Positions 1 to 7,263 of a stretch of DNA of 64,000 nt are shown piece by piece (position 1 is the stretch's first letter; each line of letters begins with the position of its first letter). The DNA lies in assembly GCA_021647705.1 (NCBI GenBank), contig JAKIUF010000017.1, positions 1 to 64,000 on the forward strand, in the 5' to 3' direction. Both the position numbers and the translations under genes were made by a program. Source of the DNA: Gammaproteobacteria bacterium. GTDB taxonomy: Bacteria; Pseudomonadota; Gammaproteobacteria; SZUA-152. The notes beneath the pieces are model-generated. The model was not told the origin of the DNA. It ran no database searches and worked only from the letters and a program-made list of their open reading frames with translations.

Positions 1-87
1 CTTCAATTTCTGGAGATAAATTAAGCAATCCTGCTCTGTCTGGAAACGCGATTGCCACTCGAAAAAGCTTATTTTTTCCACTTTCAT
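1..87 (-). CDS. IS1595-family transposase, N-terminal part only
   Basis: The gene runs off the left edge, so only 29 codons are visible. The peptide begins MKVEKISFFEWQSRF and continues through TEQDCLIYLQKLK. This is the typical opening of IS1595-type transposases, just before their CPRC zinc ribbon. A strong GGAGG lies about six bases before the ATG. The family cuts and pastes DNA with a DDE/N catalytic domain that lies outside the window. The element sits directly behind the cytochrome cassette and appears to interrupt that cassette's recombination site. Family assignment rests on a short stretch. Confidence 0.6.
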   Translation of the reverse strand, partial: MKVEKISFFEWQSRFQTEQDCLIYLQKLK

Positions 88-196
88 GAGAAACCTCCAA
101 TGACTGACTGTTTACACTATCAGTATAGTAGTGGCCTGAGTCAAATGCAGAGGCATGTAACTTAATGGCATTGGGAGGGAGCCCTTTCCTATCCCG

Positions 197-203
197 GTTA
201 TAC
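197..203 (-). other. Half attC site (R'' box) of the cytochrome cassette
   Basis: On the minus strand the sequence GTATAAC follows the cytochrome stop codon by a few bases. It is the exact complement of the GTTATAC box at 734-740 where this cassette begins, as expected for the two ends of one integron cassette. The rest of the attC is not visible, and IS1595-like sequence follows. Confidence 0.35.
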
Positions 204-206
204 ATT

Positions 207-710
207 TTAATGCGTATGCTTTCCTTCTGTCTTTGGTATTAATGCCGGAAATTTATGCGTTGCAAAAACCACATGACAACTAACACACGACTCATTCATT
301 TCGGAAAAATAAAAATTTATTAGTTCTGGTTTTCTATTTTTTGCGGCATGTTCAAGCATGCCTGCCAAATAATGAAATCTCTGATCTTTTTCAATAAACT
401 CATGTGGTAATACTGAATGCAACTCTTTTGCTTGGCTTTCTGTTAGGCTTTGTTTCAATATATAGCTATTTTTTATTTTTCCTGCGATAGTTTCGATTTC
501 TTTCCAGTTTCCAGAAACATATGCGGGGATGATAGACATCATTCCGTTTTGCAATGCTTGCATTTCTTGCGAAAGTAGATTACGTAAATCATCAGAAAGT
601 GCTTCTACTTCAGAAGCACTTTCATGTTCTTTGTGTTTAAGTTTTTCCTCTCCATAGCTCAATGCCGGTAATATAGAGACCAAGAGTATAATGCGAATAA
701 ATAATTTCAT
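207..710 (-). CDS. c'-type (class II) cytochrome c, exported
   Basis: This is a 167-residue protein with an N-terminal signal peptide (hydrophobic residues 4-18) and one haem-binding site, CVSCH, at residues 142-146 near the C-terminus. A helical body with a C-terminal haem motif is the layout of class II cytochromes (cytochrome c'/c556 type), which act as periplasmic electron carriers or NO-binding proteins. The gene lies between an attC-like site upstream (734-785) and a half attC downstream, so it is probably an integron cassette without its own promoter. It shares strand and array with nirK. A role as NirK partner is only inference. Confidence 0.75.
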   Translation of the reverse strand: MKLFIRIILLVSILPALSYGEEKLKHKEHESASEVEALSDDLRNLLSQEMQALQNGMMSIIPAYVSGNWKEIETIAGKIKNSYILKQSLTESQAKELHSVLPHEFIEKDQRFHYLAGMLEHAAKNRKPELINFYFSEMNESCVSCHVVFATHKFPALIPKTEGKHTH

Positions 711-733
711 ATGTTTTCCATTTTAGATTGATT

Positions 734-785
734 GTATAACGTTAGCACCGCGGAGGTTTGTCCCTCTCAATTGCCATTGTTACAT
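734..785 (-). other. attC-like integron recombination site
   Basis: On the minus strand the site runs from an ATGTAAC box (R'') through an imperfect GAGAGG/CCTCC stem to a GTTATAC box (R'). It separates the stop of the 848-1168 gene from the cytochrome gene, as expected for a cassette boundary. The R'' box has one mismatch to the complement of GTTAGAT, which starts the preceding cassette at 1300-1306. The stem is weaker than at 3238-3293. Confidence 0.45.
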
Positions 786-847
786 GCAATTGATTTTTGT
801 TGTAGTTTTCGAAAAACTCGTCAAATTATTCCTTGCTTGAAAAACAC

Positions 848-1168
848 CTAGCCGGTATTTGTATGAAACAAATACCAGTTAATTTGGACCAAAACAAATT
901 TATTTGTTTTTATAATTGATTTGATACTATTCCATTTTACAAGCGTTTCATTCGCTTCAGTGATTTTCAGTAAGCCATTTTCTTTCAGAAAGTACTTGTG
1001 TTCACCTAACACTCCCGCCTTCTTTATTGAAGATAAAATAGTAAGAATAATAGTTAGTAAAGTCATAGAAACTGCAGCCGCCACAGCTATTCCTGCATTG
1101 TGTAGCAACTGTGCCACGGTCTGTGATGTGCTTTGAGACAATCCTTTCCTATATAAAGTACATACCAC
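848..1168 (-). CDS. Small membrane protein of unknown function (integron cassette)
   Basis: This 106-residue frame opens at a GTG immediately after an in-frame stop. It has one hydrophobic segment (about residues 27-46) followed by a soluble tail that reads like a YcxB-type membrane-proximal domain, but I do not recognise it securely. In another frame just upstream, about 1175-1250, an open stretch rich in aromatic residues could be the true N-terminus, so the gene may be frameshifted. It lies between an attC remnant at 1300 and the attC-like site at 734-785, so it is probably a cassette gene. Confidence 0.4.
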   Translation of the reverse strand: MVCTLYRKGLSQSTSQTVAQLLHNAGIAVAAAVSMTLLTIILTILSSIKKAGVLGEHKYFLKENGLLKITEANETLVKWNSIKSIIKTNKFVLVQINWYLFHTNTG

Positions 1169-1299
1169 TCATACCAAACCATATAAATAGGACGAATGAC
1201 AAATTGCTTGGAGATCTCCATGCAACATAAAGATTCATCCAAATTAGATCCATTCTACTTAGGTTTGCATTTACTTTCATGTTACCCTGTAACTTTTGC

Positions 1300-1342
1300 A
1301 TCTAACGCTTCAATCAGCCGCCGCTTCAGCGACTGAGAAAAG
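1300..1342 (-). other. Truncated attC site
   Basis: Read on the minus strand the segment ends in GATTGAAGCGTTAGATGC, very like the 3' ends of attC sites of the aadA type. A TCAG-CGC/GCG-CTGA stem is present. The GTTAGAT box is a consensus R'. The other half (R'' box) is missing, as though the site was cut by the event that brought in 1.35-3.2 kb. Confidence 0.5.
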
Positions 1343-1383
1343 GGGGTGGAGTCTGAGGTATCCCCACAAAATAACAATTGATT

Positions 1384-1629
1384 TCAATGAATTAGGGGGG
1401 CTGTAAACCCCATGGGGTTTGTTGAGCGCTTACCGGAACACTCCTCCAGCTTTTCTTTCAACTCCGTAGCGCCAAGAGGCTTCACCAAAATCTCATTGGC
1501 ACCTGCTTCCAGACAATATGCCTTCTGCTGCCTGGTGATATTCTGATTCGGGTCATAGATCATGCCGTTACCACGATCAATCAGGGTGGCGGTGGATTGT
1601 GGAAAGGGTCTTGACAAAGTGTCCGGCAT
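1384..1629 (-). pseudogene. Response-regulator receiver domain fragment
   Basis: The C-terminal half of this 81-codon frame contains CLEAGANEILVKPL followed by an acidic helix. This is the alpha4-beta5-alpha5 end of a CheY-like receiver, with the conserved K-P pair. The phospho-acceptor aspartate and the first half of the domain are absent, and the first 27 codons look unrelated. It is therefore a remnant of a response regulator or hybrid kinase. H-NOX genes often sit beside such kinases, and an H-NOX gene lies 170 bases away. That link is inference. Confidence 0.5.
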
Positions 1630-1795
1630 TAATTGACCACAACAGTAACAAAAAGGGCTTTTATTTGTCCTGGGTACTCTAAAGTGCGTGCGAGGTTGTA
1701 CTGGTTAACTGCGTGCAATGAATTCGTATATGGGATTGATTATTGTCTCAACTGGGATTATGTTTATCAAACCGGCTTTTGAAAGGAGCACGCAG

Positions 1796-2343
1796 ATGTA
1801 TGGCGTCATCTTTGATTTTCTCCGCGATTACACAATTGAGCGGCATGGCGGGATAGACACGTGGAATGCTTTGCTGGGCGCTAACGGGCACAGTAACCAC
1901 AAGATTTTTTTCCAACCCTCGAATATCCCGATGAGCAGATTGTTGCTCTGGCACAGGCTGCTTCGCAGGCTCTGGATCTGCCTCTACCCGTTGTTTTGGA
2001 GGACTTCGGTGCATATACCGCAGGAAAGCTCTTAAGTTTTTACCACATGTACACGGATGGGGTGCATGACACGTTTGGCGTCATCGAAAAAGCAGGAGGC
2101 TCCATTCACCACGCTATACATCGCCACAACCCCGATAGAAAACCCCCGACTCTCACTGCGCATCGTGAATCTGATGATTTTTTAGAAATCCATTATCGTT
2201 CACAGCGTCAGCTTTGCGACGTCGTCAAGGGCATTGTTCGGGGGTTGGGCGAGCACTTTGATGAGCGTTTTGCCATTAATGAGACCCAATGTATGCACGA
2301 TGGCGCATCGGAGTGCATTATCGGTGTTAAGCGTCTGGCCTGA
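1796..2343 (+). pseudogene. H-NOX haem-NO-binding protein, frame broken at T7
   Basis: Two overlapping frames make one H-NOX (HNOB) domain of about 182 residues. The first, from the ATG at 1796, gives MYGVIFDFLRDYTIERHGG. At about 1905-1911 a run of seven T changes the frame, and one extra T would restore KIFFPTLEYPDEQ. The second half holds the proximal-histidine region SIHHAIHRHNPD (His near residue 105) and the haem-propionate motif YRSQR (residues 134-138). Both are diagnostic for bacterial NO sensors. The break may be real, slippage-prone or an assembly error. An in-frame ATG further upstream (1718) adds an unlikely 26-residue leader. Confidence 0.75.
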
Positions 2344-2445
2344 GCTGTAATCTGGCTCAGGTAGTGGTGCGGCTCTCTTTGCCCAGCAAAGAAGCTTGCT
2401 GCTGATATTTCCTCTTCTGATCTGGAGATTCGTGCTTCTATAGGA

Positions 2446-3084
2446 ATGACGAATGAGGAAACGAACGTGACGGTCCGTTTTCACTATGACTCGGGAGACG
2501 CTATTTTTAATACGATCTTATTGGAATCTGATGATCGTGTTTATTTATATGCTGATGGTGTGAGGTATAAACTGAATGAAGTCGAAAGTGTGCCTCTTTT
2601 CCCTTACACCACTAAAAGGCAATACTCTTATGAGGGCATGTTTCCACCATTTCCTGGTGGAGCAAATTTACGCATCGCTGCGGAACGTCAGTCTCAAACG
2701 GATGCGCCTTCGACCGTTATTATCGTTCCCCCACCTCCGCTGATTATTCAACCTTTGGAGAATATGGCAATATCTCGTACGTCTGATATTCATCTGGCCT
2801 GGGTAAAGGGTGATGCCGGAGACTCGACCAGTATATCTACACGATGTGATCAGGACGTTTCTTCGACACAACCTTTTTATCTCATGAATTTAGGTTATTC
2901 TGATATTAACCCTGATACCGGGGAACACCTCATACCCGCTGGCTCGCTCGAAGAGCGAGATGATGACTGTCTACTTGTAATGAAAATGAGACGTTTTCGT
3001 TATGGAACGATAGATGGGGAGTTTAGAGATGGCGTTATTAACATTACCAGTAGAGCAACACACCGCTTTACAATTACACCATAA
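2446..3084 (+). CDS. Hypothetical protein, probably exported
   Basis: I do not recognise this 212-residue protein. It is beta-rich and has a PPPP segment near residue 97. No signal peptide follows the ATG at 2446. The open frame continues upstream to a stop at 2362 with protein-like content (LAADISSSDLEIRASIG), which would suit the mature start of a secreted protein. The true N-terminus may therefore lie upstream, perhaps in another frame. It follows the H-NOX gene on the same strand by about 100 bases. A MITE-like repeat starts 35 bases after the stop. Confidence 0.5.
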   Translation: MTNEETNVTVRFHYDSGDAIFNTILLESDDRVYLYADGVRYKLNEVESVPLFPYTTKRQYSYEGMFPPFPGGANLRIAAERQSQTDAPSTVIIVPPPPLIIQPLENMAISRTSDIHLAWVKGDAGDSTSISTRCDQDVSSTQPFYLMNLGYSDINPDTGEHLIPAGSLEERDDDCLLVMKMRRFRYGTIDGEFRDGVINITSRATHRFTITP

Positions 3085-3118
3085 ACAGCATGACGGACAG
3101 ATTAAAAAGTTATAAGAG

Positions 3119-3203
3119 TCTTTACTTATAGTATTTTATTGCCCCTTCCGATGCTTTGCTTTGAGGATATGGTTTTATGAGAATTAATTACTATAAGTAA
3201 AGA
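3119..3203. repeat. MITE-like element, copy 1
   Basis: An 85-base segment is bounded by a perfect 15-base terminal inverted repeat, TCTTTACTTATAGTA. The same termini bound another segment at 6162-6255 with a different interior. The size and TIRs suit a non-autonomous transposon. No coding potential is seen. Confidence 0.6.
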
Positions 3204-3237
3204 TTTGAACCCCTTTGTTTTGTTTTTTCAACTATTG

Positions 3238-3293
3238 ATCTAACGCCTTTCTCAGTGCCGCTTTAAATTGTCCACTGGAGCTATTTGTTAGGT
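3238..3293 (-). other. attC integron recombination site (downstream of nirK)
   Basis: On the minus strand: R'' ACCTAAC, then AAATAGCTCCAGTG, a central spacer, CACTGAGAAAGGC, and R' GTTAGAT. The CTCCAGTG/CACTGAG arms pair with one unpaired base, the typical extrahelical asymmetry of attC. The 56-base site starts four bases after the nirK stop. Its R'' box exactly complements the GTTAGGT box at 4460-4466 that begins the nirK cassette. Confidence 0.75.
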
Positions 3294-3297
3294 GGTT

Positions 3298-4413
3298 TTA
3301 GTGTTTAATAGGTCTTGGTTTACTGACTTGCTCCATTAAGTCATTATTCCACTGACCATTGACTTGCACATGAGCTGCACCACCAAGCATAAACGCTTGA
3401 ATTAAATTATGATTAAGATAGGCATAGAGGCCAGGTTGTTTAAAGGTATAGATAGCAGACACGGCCTCACCGCCACTGACATGCCAGGTTTCTCTATCAA
3501 CCATTGGCGTGTTTCTAAATGACCCTCCTGGCCAAACTAAATCGCCATGCCCACCTATTAGATGAATACGGGAATCTTCATTGGCTTGTGAGTGAATAAA
3601 CAACACTGTTTCACCCACTTTAGCTTTCATGGCATTTGCACCTGTCAGAGCTCCCTTTTTGCCATTATAAGTCACATGAGTTGGTACCAACCCCCGCATA
3701 ACCTCCAGAGTGTCGTTCATAGAAACAATTGCATTCGGATAACGTTTGTATTTGCCGTTATTATCTCGTGGTATATACCAGCCCTGCTCACCAATATAAT
3801 AAGCCCTATCATAAGAAACAGAATTACCTTTATTATTCTTAAGCCCATCTTTTGGCAATATCATAATCGCACCATACATACCAGATACTACATGATAAGG
3901 AACCATCAACCCGCCTGGTGCACAATGATAAACATAAGTTCCTGGTTTATCGGCTTTGAAACGTAACGTTACCTGTTCGCCTGGCGCTATTTTTGTTAAA
4001 GCACCACCACCTAATGCTCCAGTTGCGGCATGAAAATCAATATTGTGTAACAAGAAATTGGTTTTGGGATTTTTGAGGGTTAATTCAACGTAATCACCTT
4101 CATGAACCACCATCATTGGGCCGGGATTTGTCCCATCAAAAGTCATTGCTTGAACAAAAACACCAGGCTCTATTTCTATTTCTTTTTCCTCAATTACCAT
4201 TTCCATTTCAATGATTCTAGGTTTACCAGAATACTTTTGTTGATGCTCTGGTAGGAAAGGCGGTGCCACCAAGTTTTGTTTTACTCGCTTTAATCCCTCT
4301 AAATTCGACTGTACGCCAACATTAGCGATATATGATTGCGCTTCTCCATTAGCAAATGATATTAATGAAAACATTACTAGCCATAAAGTAGAAATCATCC
4401 TTAATATATTCAT
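3298..4413 (-). CDS. nirK: Copper-containing nitrite reductase NirK (gene cassette)
   Basis: NirK reduces nitrite to nitric oxide in the periplasm. The protein is 371 residues from the ATG at 4413, chosen for its GGAG seven bases upstream and its signal peptide (residues 1-24). Type-1 copper ligands are H123, C164, H174 and M179. Type-2 ligands are H128 and H163, plus a C-terminal histidine in HLIGGHGD or LNHN. These fit the two-cupredoxin NirK fold at normal length. attC sites bound the gene on both sides (4460-4541 and 3238-3293) with matching end boxes, so it is a mobile integron cassette. Expression would depend on an upstream array promoter. No nirV, norB or regulator is adjacent. Confidence 0.9.
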   Translation of the reverse strand: MNILRMISTLWLVMFSLISFANGEAQSYIANVGVQSNLEGLKRVKQNLVAPPFLPEHQQKYSGKPRIIEMEMVIEEKEIEIEPGVFVQAMTFDGTNPGPMMVVHEGDYVELTLKNPKTNFLLHNIDFHAATGALGGGALTKIAPGEQVTLRFKADKPGTYVYHCAPGGLMVPYHVVSGMYGAIMILPKDGLKNNKGNSVSYDRAYYIGEQGWYIPRDNNGKYKRYPNAIVSMNDTLEVMRGLVPTHVTYNGKKGALTGANAMKAKVGETVLFIHSQANEDSRIHLIGGHGDLVWPGGSFRNTPMVDRETWHVSGGEAVSAIYTFKQPGLYAYLNHNLIQAFMLGGAAHVQVNGQWNNDLMEQVSKPRPIKH

Positions 4414-4459
4414 ATTATTCTCCAAAGTTTGAAAATAATTCAATATATGAAATACAGCC

Positions 4460-4541
4460 ACCTAACGCCTACATAACCAGCAATTATAAGTGTCGGTTTC
4501 AAGCAACGCTTATAATGTCTGCGTTGATGTGATTGTTAAGG
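4460..4541 (-). other. attC integron recombination site (upstream of nirK)
   Basis: On the minus strand an 82-base site runs from CCTTAAC to GTTAGGT. Between them AACGCAGACATTATAAGCG and CACTTATAATTGCTGGTT form an imperfect stem with mismatches typical of attC. The R' box is full consensus; the R'' box is near-consensus. It overlaps the stop codon of the truncated gene at 4536, a common arrangement in cassette arrays. Confidence 0.65.
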
Positions 4542-4795
4542 ATTTTTGTTAATTAAAGTATAGTCATTGGTGATTAGCCAGTTCATTTTTATTTTATTGA
4601 CTTTGTTTAAATACGCCATTATTTCTGTAAAAGTTGGCAACTTAAAATCTGCCTTATTTATTGGCCTGTGTTTTACATTTAGTATAGCTCGGAGAAAATG
4701 GATTTCATCCTGCTCTGATTTATTAAATTTTAAATTAAATGGACACCCATCTACTTGTTGACAATCCGACCAACCAGGCACAGCGTCATGTGCCC
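4536..4795 (-). pseudogene. Truncated cassette gene of unknown function
   Basis: The C-terminal roughly 75 residues of a minus-strand frame remain (CQQVDGCPFNLKFNKSEQ through to LITNDYTLINKNP). The stop lies inside an attC site, as in a cassette. Upstream of about 4795 the frame enters sequence shared with the transposase relic at 4826, so the gene appears cut by that insertion. The codons that continue the frame there are antisense to the transposase. Function unknown. Confidence 0.4.
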
Positions 4796-4825
4796 AAGGA
4801 ATCGCAGTGGTTAAAGGAGTTAACC

Positions 4826-5134
4826 GTGCCAAAACCCCGTTATGCTCAAGTCTGCTTGAGGCCACCCCTTATTATCATTGTGTGTCCCGCTGTGTAGCCA
4901 AAGCACTTCGTGGGGCAGGTTTTCCGCAGGGCCTTTCTCTGTGGAACTGATCAAATATCTGGCAACAGTTATGAGCATCGCAGACAGTGGATTGAAGATA
5001 AATTACTGGAGCTGGCCAGTACAGTATCTTTGTATTGGATATCTGTGCCTATGCCATTATGTCCGACCATTACCATGTGGTGTTTTGTGTTGACCAGGAC
5101 AAGGCGGAAAACTGGAGTCAGAAGAAAGGGGTAG
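4826..5134 (+). pseudogene. REP-associated tyrosine (Y1) transposase relic, copy 1
   Basis: From a GTG preceded by AAAGGAG, the sequence matches the start of the second copy at 6482 (PKPRYAQV, then ATPYYHCVSRC in shifted frames). It is broken by several frameshifts between about 4855 and 5030. It still encodes the HUH catalytic motif as SDHYHVVF near 5060. Y1 transposases of this type (RAYT) cut single-stranded palindromic repeats. The copy ends near 5140 without the tyrosine-bearing C-terminal part. Confidence 0.65.
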
Positions 5135-5374
5135 AAGTGATTCTATAATAACCAATTTCATCGACTGATAAAATAAAAATCACTCCGACCCTCCTTTAAC
5201 GAATATTTTGTTTGCCCATTTCAATCATACCGGTGACAAGTCATTGACTATTTTCCGGGTTTATTGGAGTATTTGGCGAAATCGAGAGTCATCGGCAAAT
5301 AAACCGCCGGGCTTTGAGGTGCGGTTATTCCCCGGTTTGGGGTCCATTAACTGAACAGAGAGTCAGAGGTATAA

Positions 5375-6076
5375 ATGGGAATCGAATTAGCTGCTTTTTC
5401 TGTAGTTATATTAACCTTGGGTTTCATTGTACTTAAAGGAAGGAAAGTTAAACAGCTCGCATATATCAGAAACTACACATTCCCAAAAAAAATAGCGCTA
5501 AGAATTAAGGAAGAGTATCCACATCTGAATGATGAGGATGTGAAAATTGTCTTTGATGCGCTGAGAGATTATTTCCATATTTGTAACATAGGGAAGACGC
5601 GGGTAGTCTCCATGCCGTCACAAGTTGTCGATTTGGCCTGGCATGAGTTCATTCTATTCACCCGAAATTACCAAAGTTTTTGTAACAGGGCTATTGGTCG
5701 TTTTCTTCATCATACTCCAACAGAGGCAATGGAGAGTCCAACGTTAGCTCAAGAAGGAATAAAAAGAACGTGGAGACTAGCGTGTGCAAAGGAAAAGATG
5801 AGCCCGGCTACTCCCTCTCGACTACCATTACTTTTCGCAATTGACAGCAAGCTCAAGATAGAGGATGGATTTAAATATTCTTTGAATTGCCAGGTCAAGT
5901 CATCTCTTGGGTACGGAAATAGGTATTGTGCCGGACATATTGGTTGCGTAGCTGGTTGTGCAGGTGATTCTGGCAGTTCGTCAAATAGGTCAGGTGGTTT
6001 CTCCGACCGTTCTGCTGGTTCCTCCGATAGTTCTGGTGATTCAGGGGGAGGAGGCTGCGGGGGTGGAGGTGATTAA
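5375..6076 (+). CDS. Glycine-rich-domain (GRDP-like) protein with Ser/Gly/Cys tail
   Basis: This 233-residue protein has an N-terminal membrane segment (residues 3-20) and a central domain with VVDLAWHEFILFTRNYQSFC and FLHHTP. These are hallmarks of the glycine-rich domain-containing protein family, whose function is unsettled. The last 45 residues are almost only Ser, Gly, Asp and Cys and end GGGGCGGGGD. AGAGG lies eight bases before the ATG. It stands alone between two decayed transposase copies, so it may have been carried there. Confidence 0.6.
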   Translation: MGIELAAFSVVILTLGFIVLKGRKVKQLAYIRNYTFPKKIALRIKEEYPHLNDEDVKIVFDALRDYFHICNIGKTRVVSMPSQVVDLAWHEFILFTRNYQSFCNRAIGRFLHHTPTEAMESPTLAQEGIKRTWRLACAKEKMSPATPSRLPLLFAIDSKLKIEDGFKYSLNCQVKSSLGYGNRYCAGHIGCVAGCAGDSGSSSNRSGGFSDRSAGSSDSSGDSGGGGCGGGGD

Positions 6077-6161
6077 TCAACATACGGATATCACAATATT
6101 CAACAATTGACGGGGACTAGTCAGCTGCTGCGGTTGCAACAAAATAAATGGAAGGAGGCTC

Positions 6162-6255
6162 AAGTCTTTACTTATGGTAATTAGTCATTAATTTCGCCGA
6201 GTCGTCCCACAGTCATGAAAATGGGAAATCGATTAAATACTATAAGTAAAGACTT
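6162..6255. repeat. MITE-like element, copy 2
   Basis: Terminal inverted repeats of 18 bases, AAGTCTTTACTTATAGTA with one mismatch, bound a 94-base segment. They match the ends of the element at 3119-3203. The interior is only weakly related. The stretch after it up to 6481 holds no gene I can support. Confidence 0.6.
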
Positions 6256-6481
6256 GGTCTTCTGATGAGCCTTTGCCAGCACAGCCCGCAGGTTTCACAG
6301 ACCGGTATTTTGCCTTTGCTTTCCAGAAAGGCCAGTCACTTCAAAAGGGTGCGTTCACTCACTGCCGCTTGGCCGGCTAATCGGAAAGGCTAATCGGACA
6401 TCCATTTCACGCATTGACATCAAATTCAATAAAGCACAACATCCTCACCTTAAGGAATCAAAATAGTTAAAGGAGTTAACC

Positions 6482-6965
6482 GTGCCCAAACCCCGTTTTG
6501 CTCAAGTCTCTCTTGAGGCTACCCCTTATTATCATTGTGTCTCTCGTTGTGTTCGACGTGCTTTTTTATGTGGAAGTGATCAATTATCCGGCAATAGCTA
6601 TGAGCACCGAAGGCAATGGTTTGAAGATAAGCTGCTAGAGTTAGTCGGTATCTTTGCCTTAGATATTTGTGCTTATGCCATTATGTCGAATTACTGCCAT
6701 GTAGTGTTCTATGCTGACAGGGAAAAGGTTGAAAGCTGGAATCAGGAAGATATTATTCGTCAGTGGCACCAATTATTCTCAGGAATGCTATTCTCTAAGC
6801 ACTTTTTGGTTAACGGATTACCTTGAATTGGTTGATTGGACGAGCCAAATACTTCGAGAAGATAAGCGGGGGGCTATTCCAGAAAACATACCCTCTATTC
6901 TTAATCGGTTAAATATTGAATCAAAACACTGGCTTTCAAAAAGACAACTGTTGGGCATGCTATGA
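6482..6965 (+). pseudogene. REP-associated tyrosine (Y1) transposase relic, copy 2
   Basis: It begins at a GTG after AAAGGAG and reads through EATPYYHCVSRCVRRAFLCG and the EHRRQWFEDKLLEL region. The HUH motif is degenerate: SNYCHVV in place of SNHYHVV. The frame then breaks near 6800 and continues in another frame as LVDWTSQILREDKRGAIPE. The central part with the catalytic tyrosine region (YVDLNPIRA in the family) is missing. It is therefore inactive by two independent defects. Confidence 0.75.
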
Positions 6966-7257
6966 CGCAATTATGCCCTTTTTATATACCCGAATTATAC
7001 GCAAACAAGCTAAATACAAAAGGAGAGTATAAATGAGTGAATTGCGTACTGGATATGCCCCGGAATTCCTTGGTGATGGGATTATCATCAATCTTCCGAT
7101 AACCGGGTTAGAAATTAAAGATGACTTACTCGTTCGTAATGCATTGCAGATGGTTACATTACTGACTAACAGCTAACTGATTAAACAGTAACAAAAAAGA
7201 AAAAGGAGTATTTGAATCTCCTTTCGTAATCAATGATTAATTTCTTTTAAAAGGACC
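6930..7257 (+). repeat. Left direct repeat flanking the MNIO operon
   Basis: The segment holds the 3' end of the transposase relic, a short spacer, an AAAAGGAG ribosome site with a short ORF, and a tail with an AAAGGAG/CTCCTTT hairpin. All but the middle of the ORF is repeated in the same orientation at 11171-11369. The two copies bracket the ferritin-like/DUF692/DUF2063 operon. Confidence 0.6.
7033..7176 (+). CDS. 47-residue ORF, endonuclease-like N-terminus
   Basis: A small frame follows a good AAAAGGAG site. It starts MSELRTGYAPEFLGDGIIIN and continues with LP and hydrophobic residues. The GY-P-FLG-LP pattern resembles the N-terminus of bacterial DNA/RNA non-specific endonucleases, but only that fragment is present and no catalytic residues remain. 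A nine-codon remnant of the same ORF follows the same ribosome site at 11278. It may be a dead fragment or a leader peptide. Confidence 0.35.
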   Translation: MSELRTGYAPEFLGDGIIINLPITGLEIKDDLLVRNALQMVTLLTNS

Positions 7258-7263
7258 TTACAC

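Noticed and set aside
5157..5374. Possible attC or terminator in the gap before the glycine-rich-domain gene
   Set aside because: There is a GGGTTTATT/AATAAACC inverted repeat, but the arms are far apart and no R'/R'' boxes match; not enough support.
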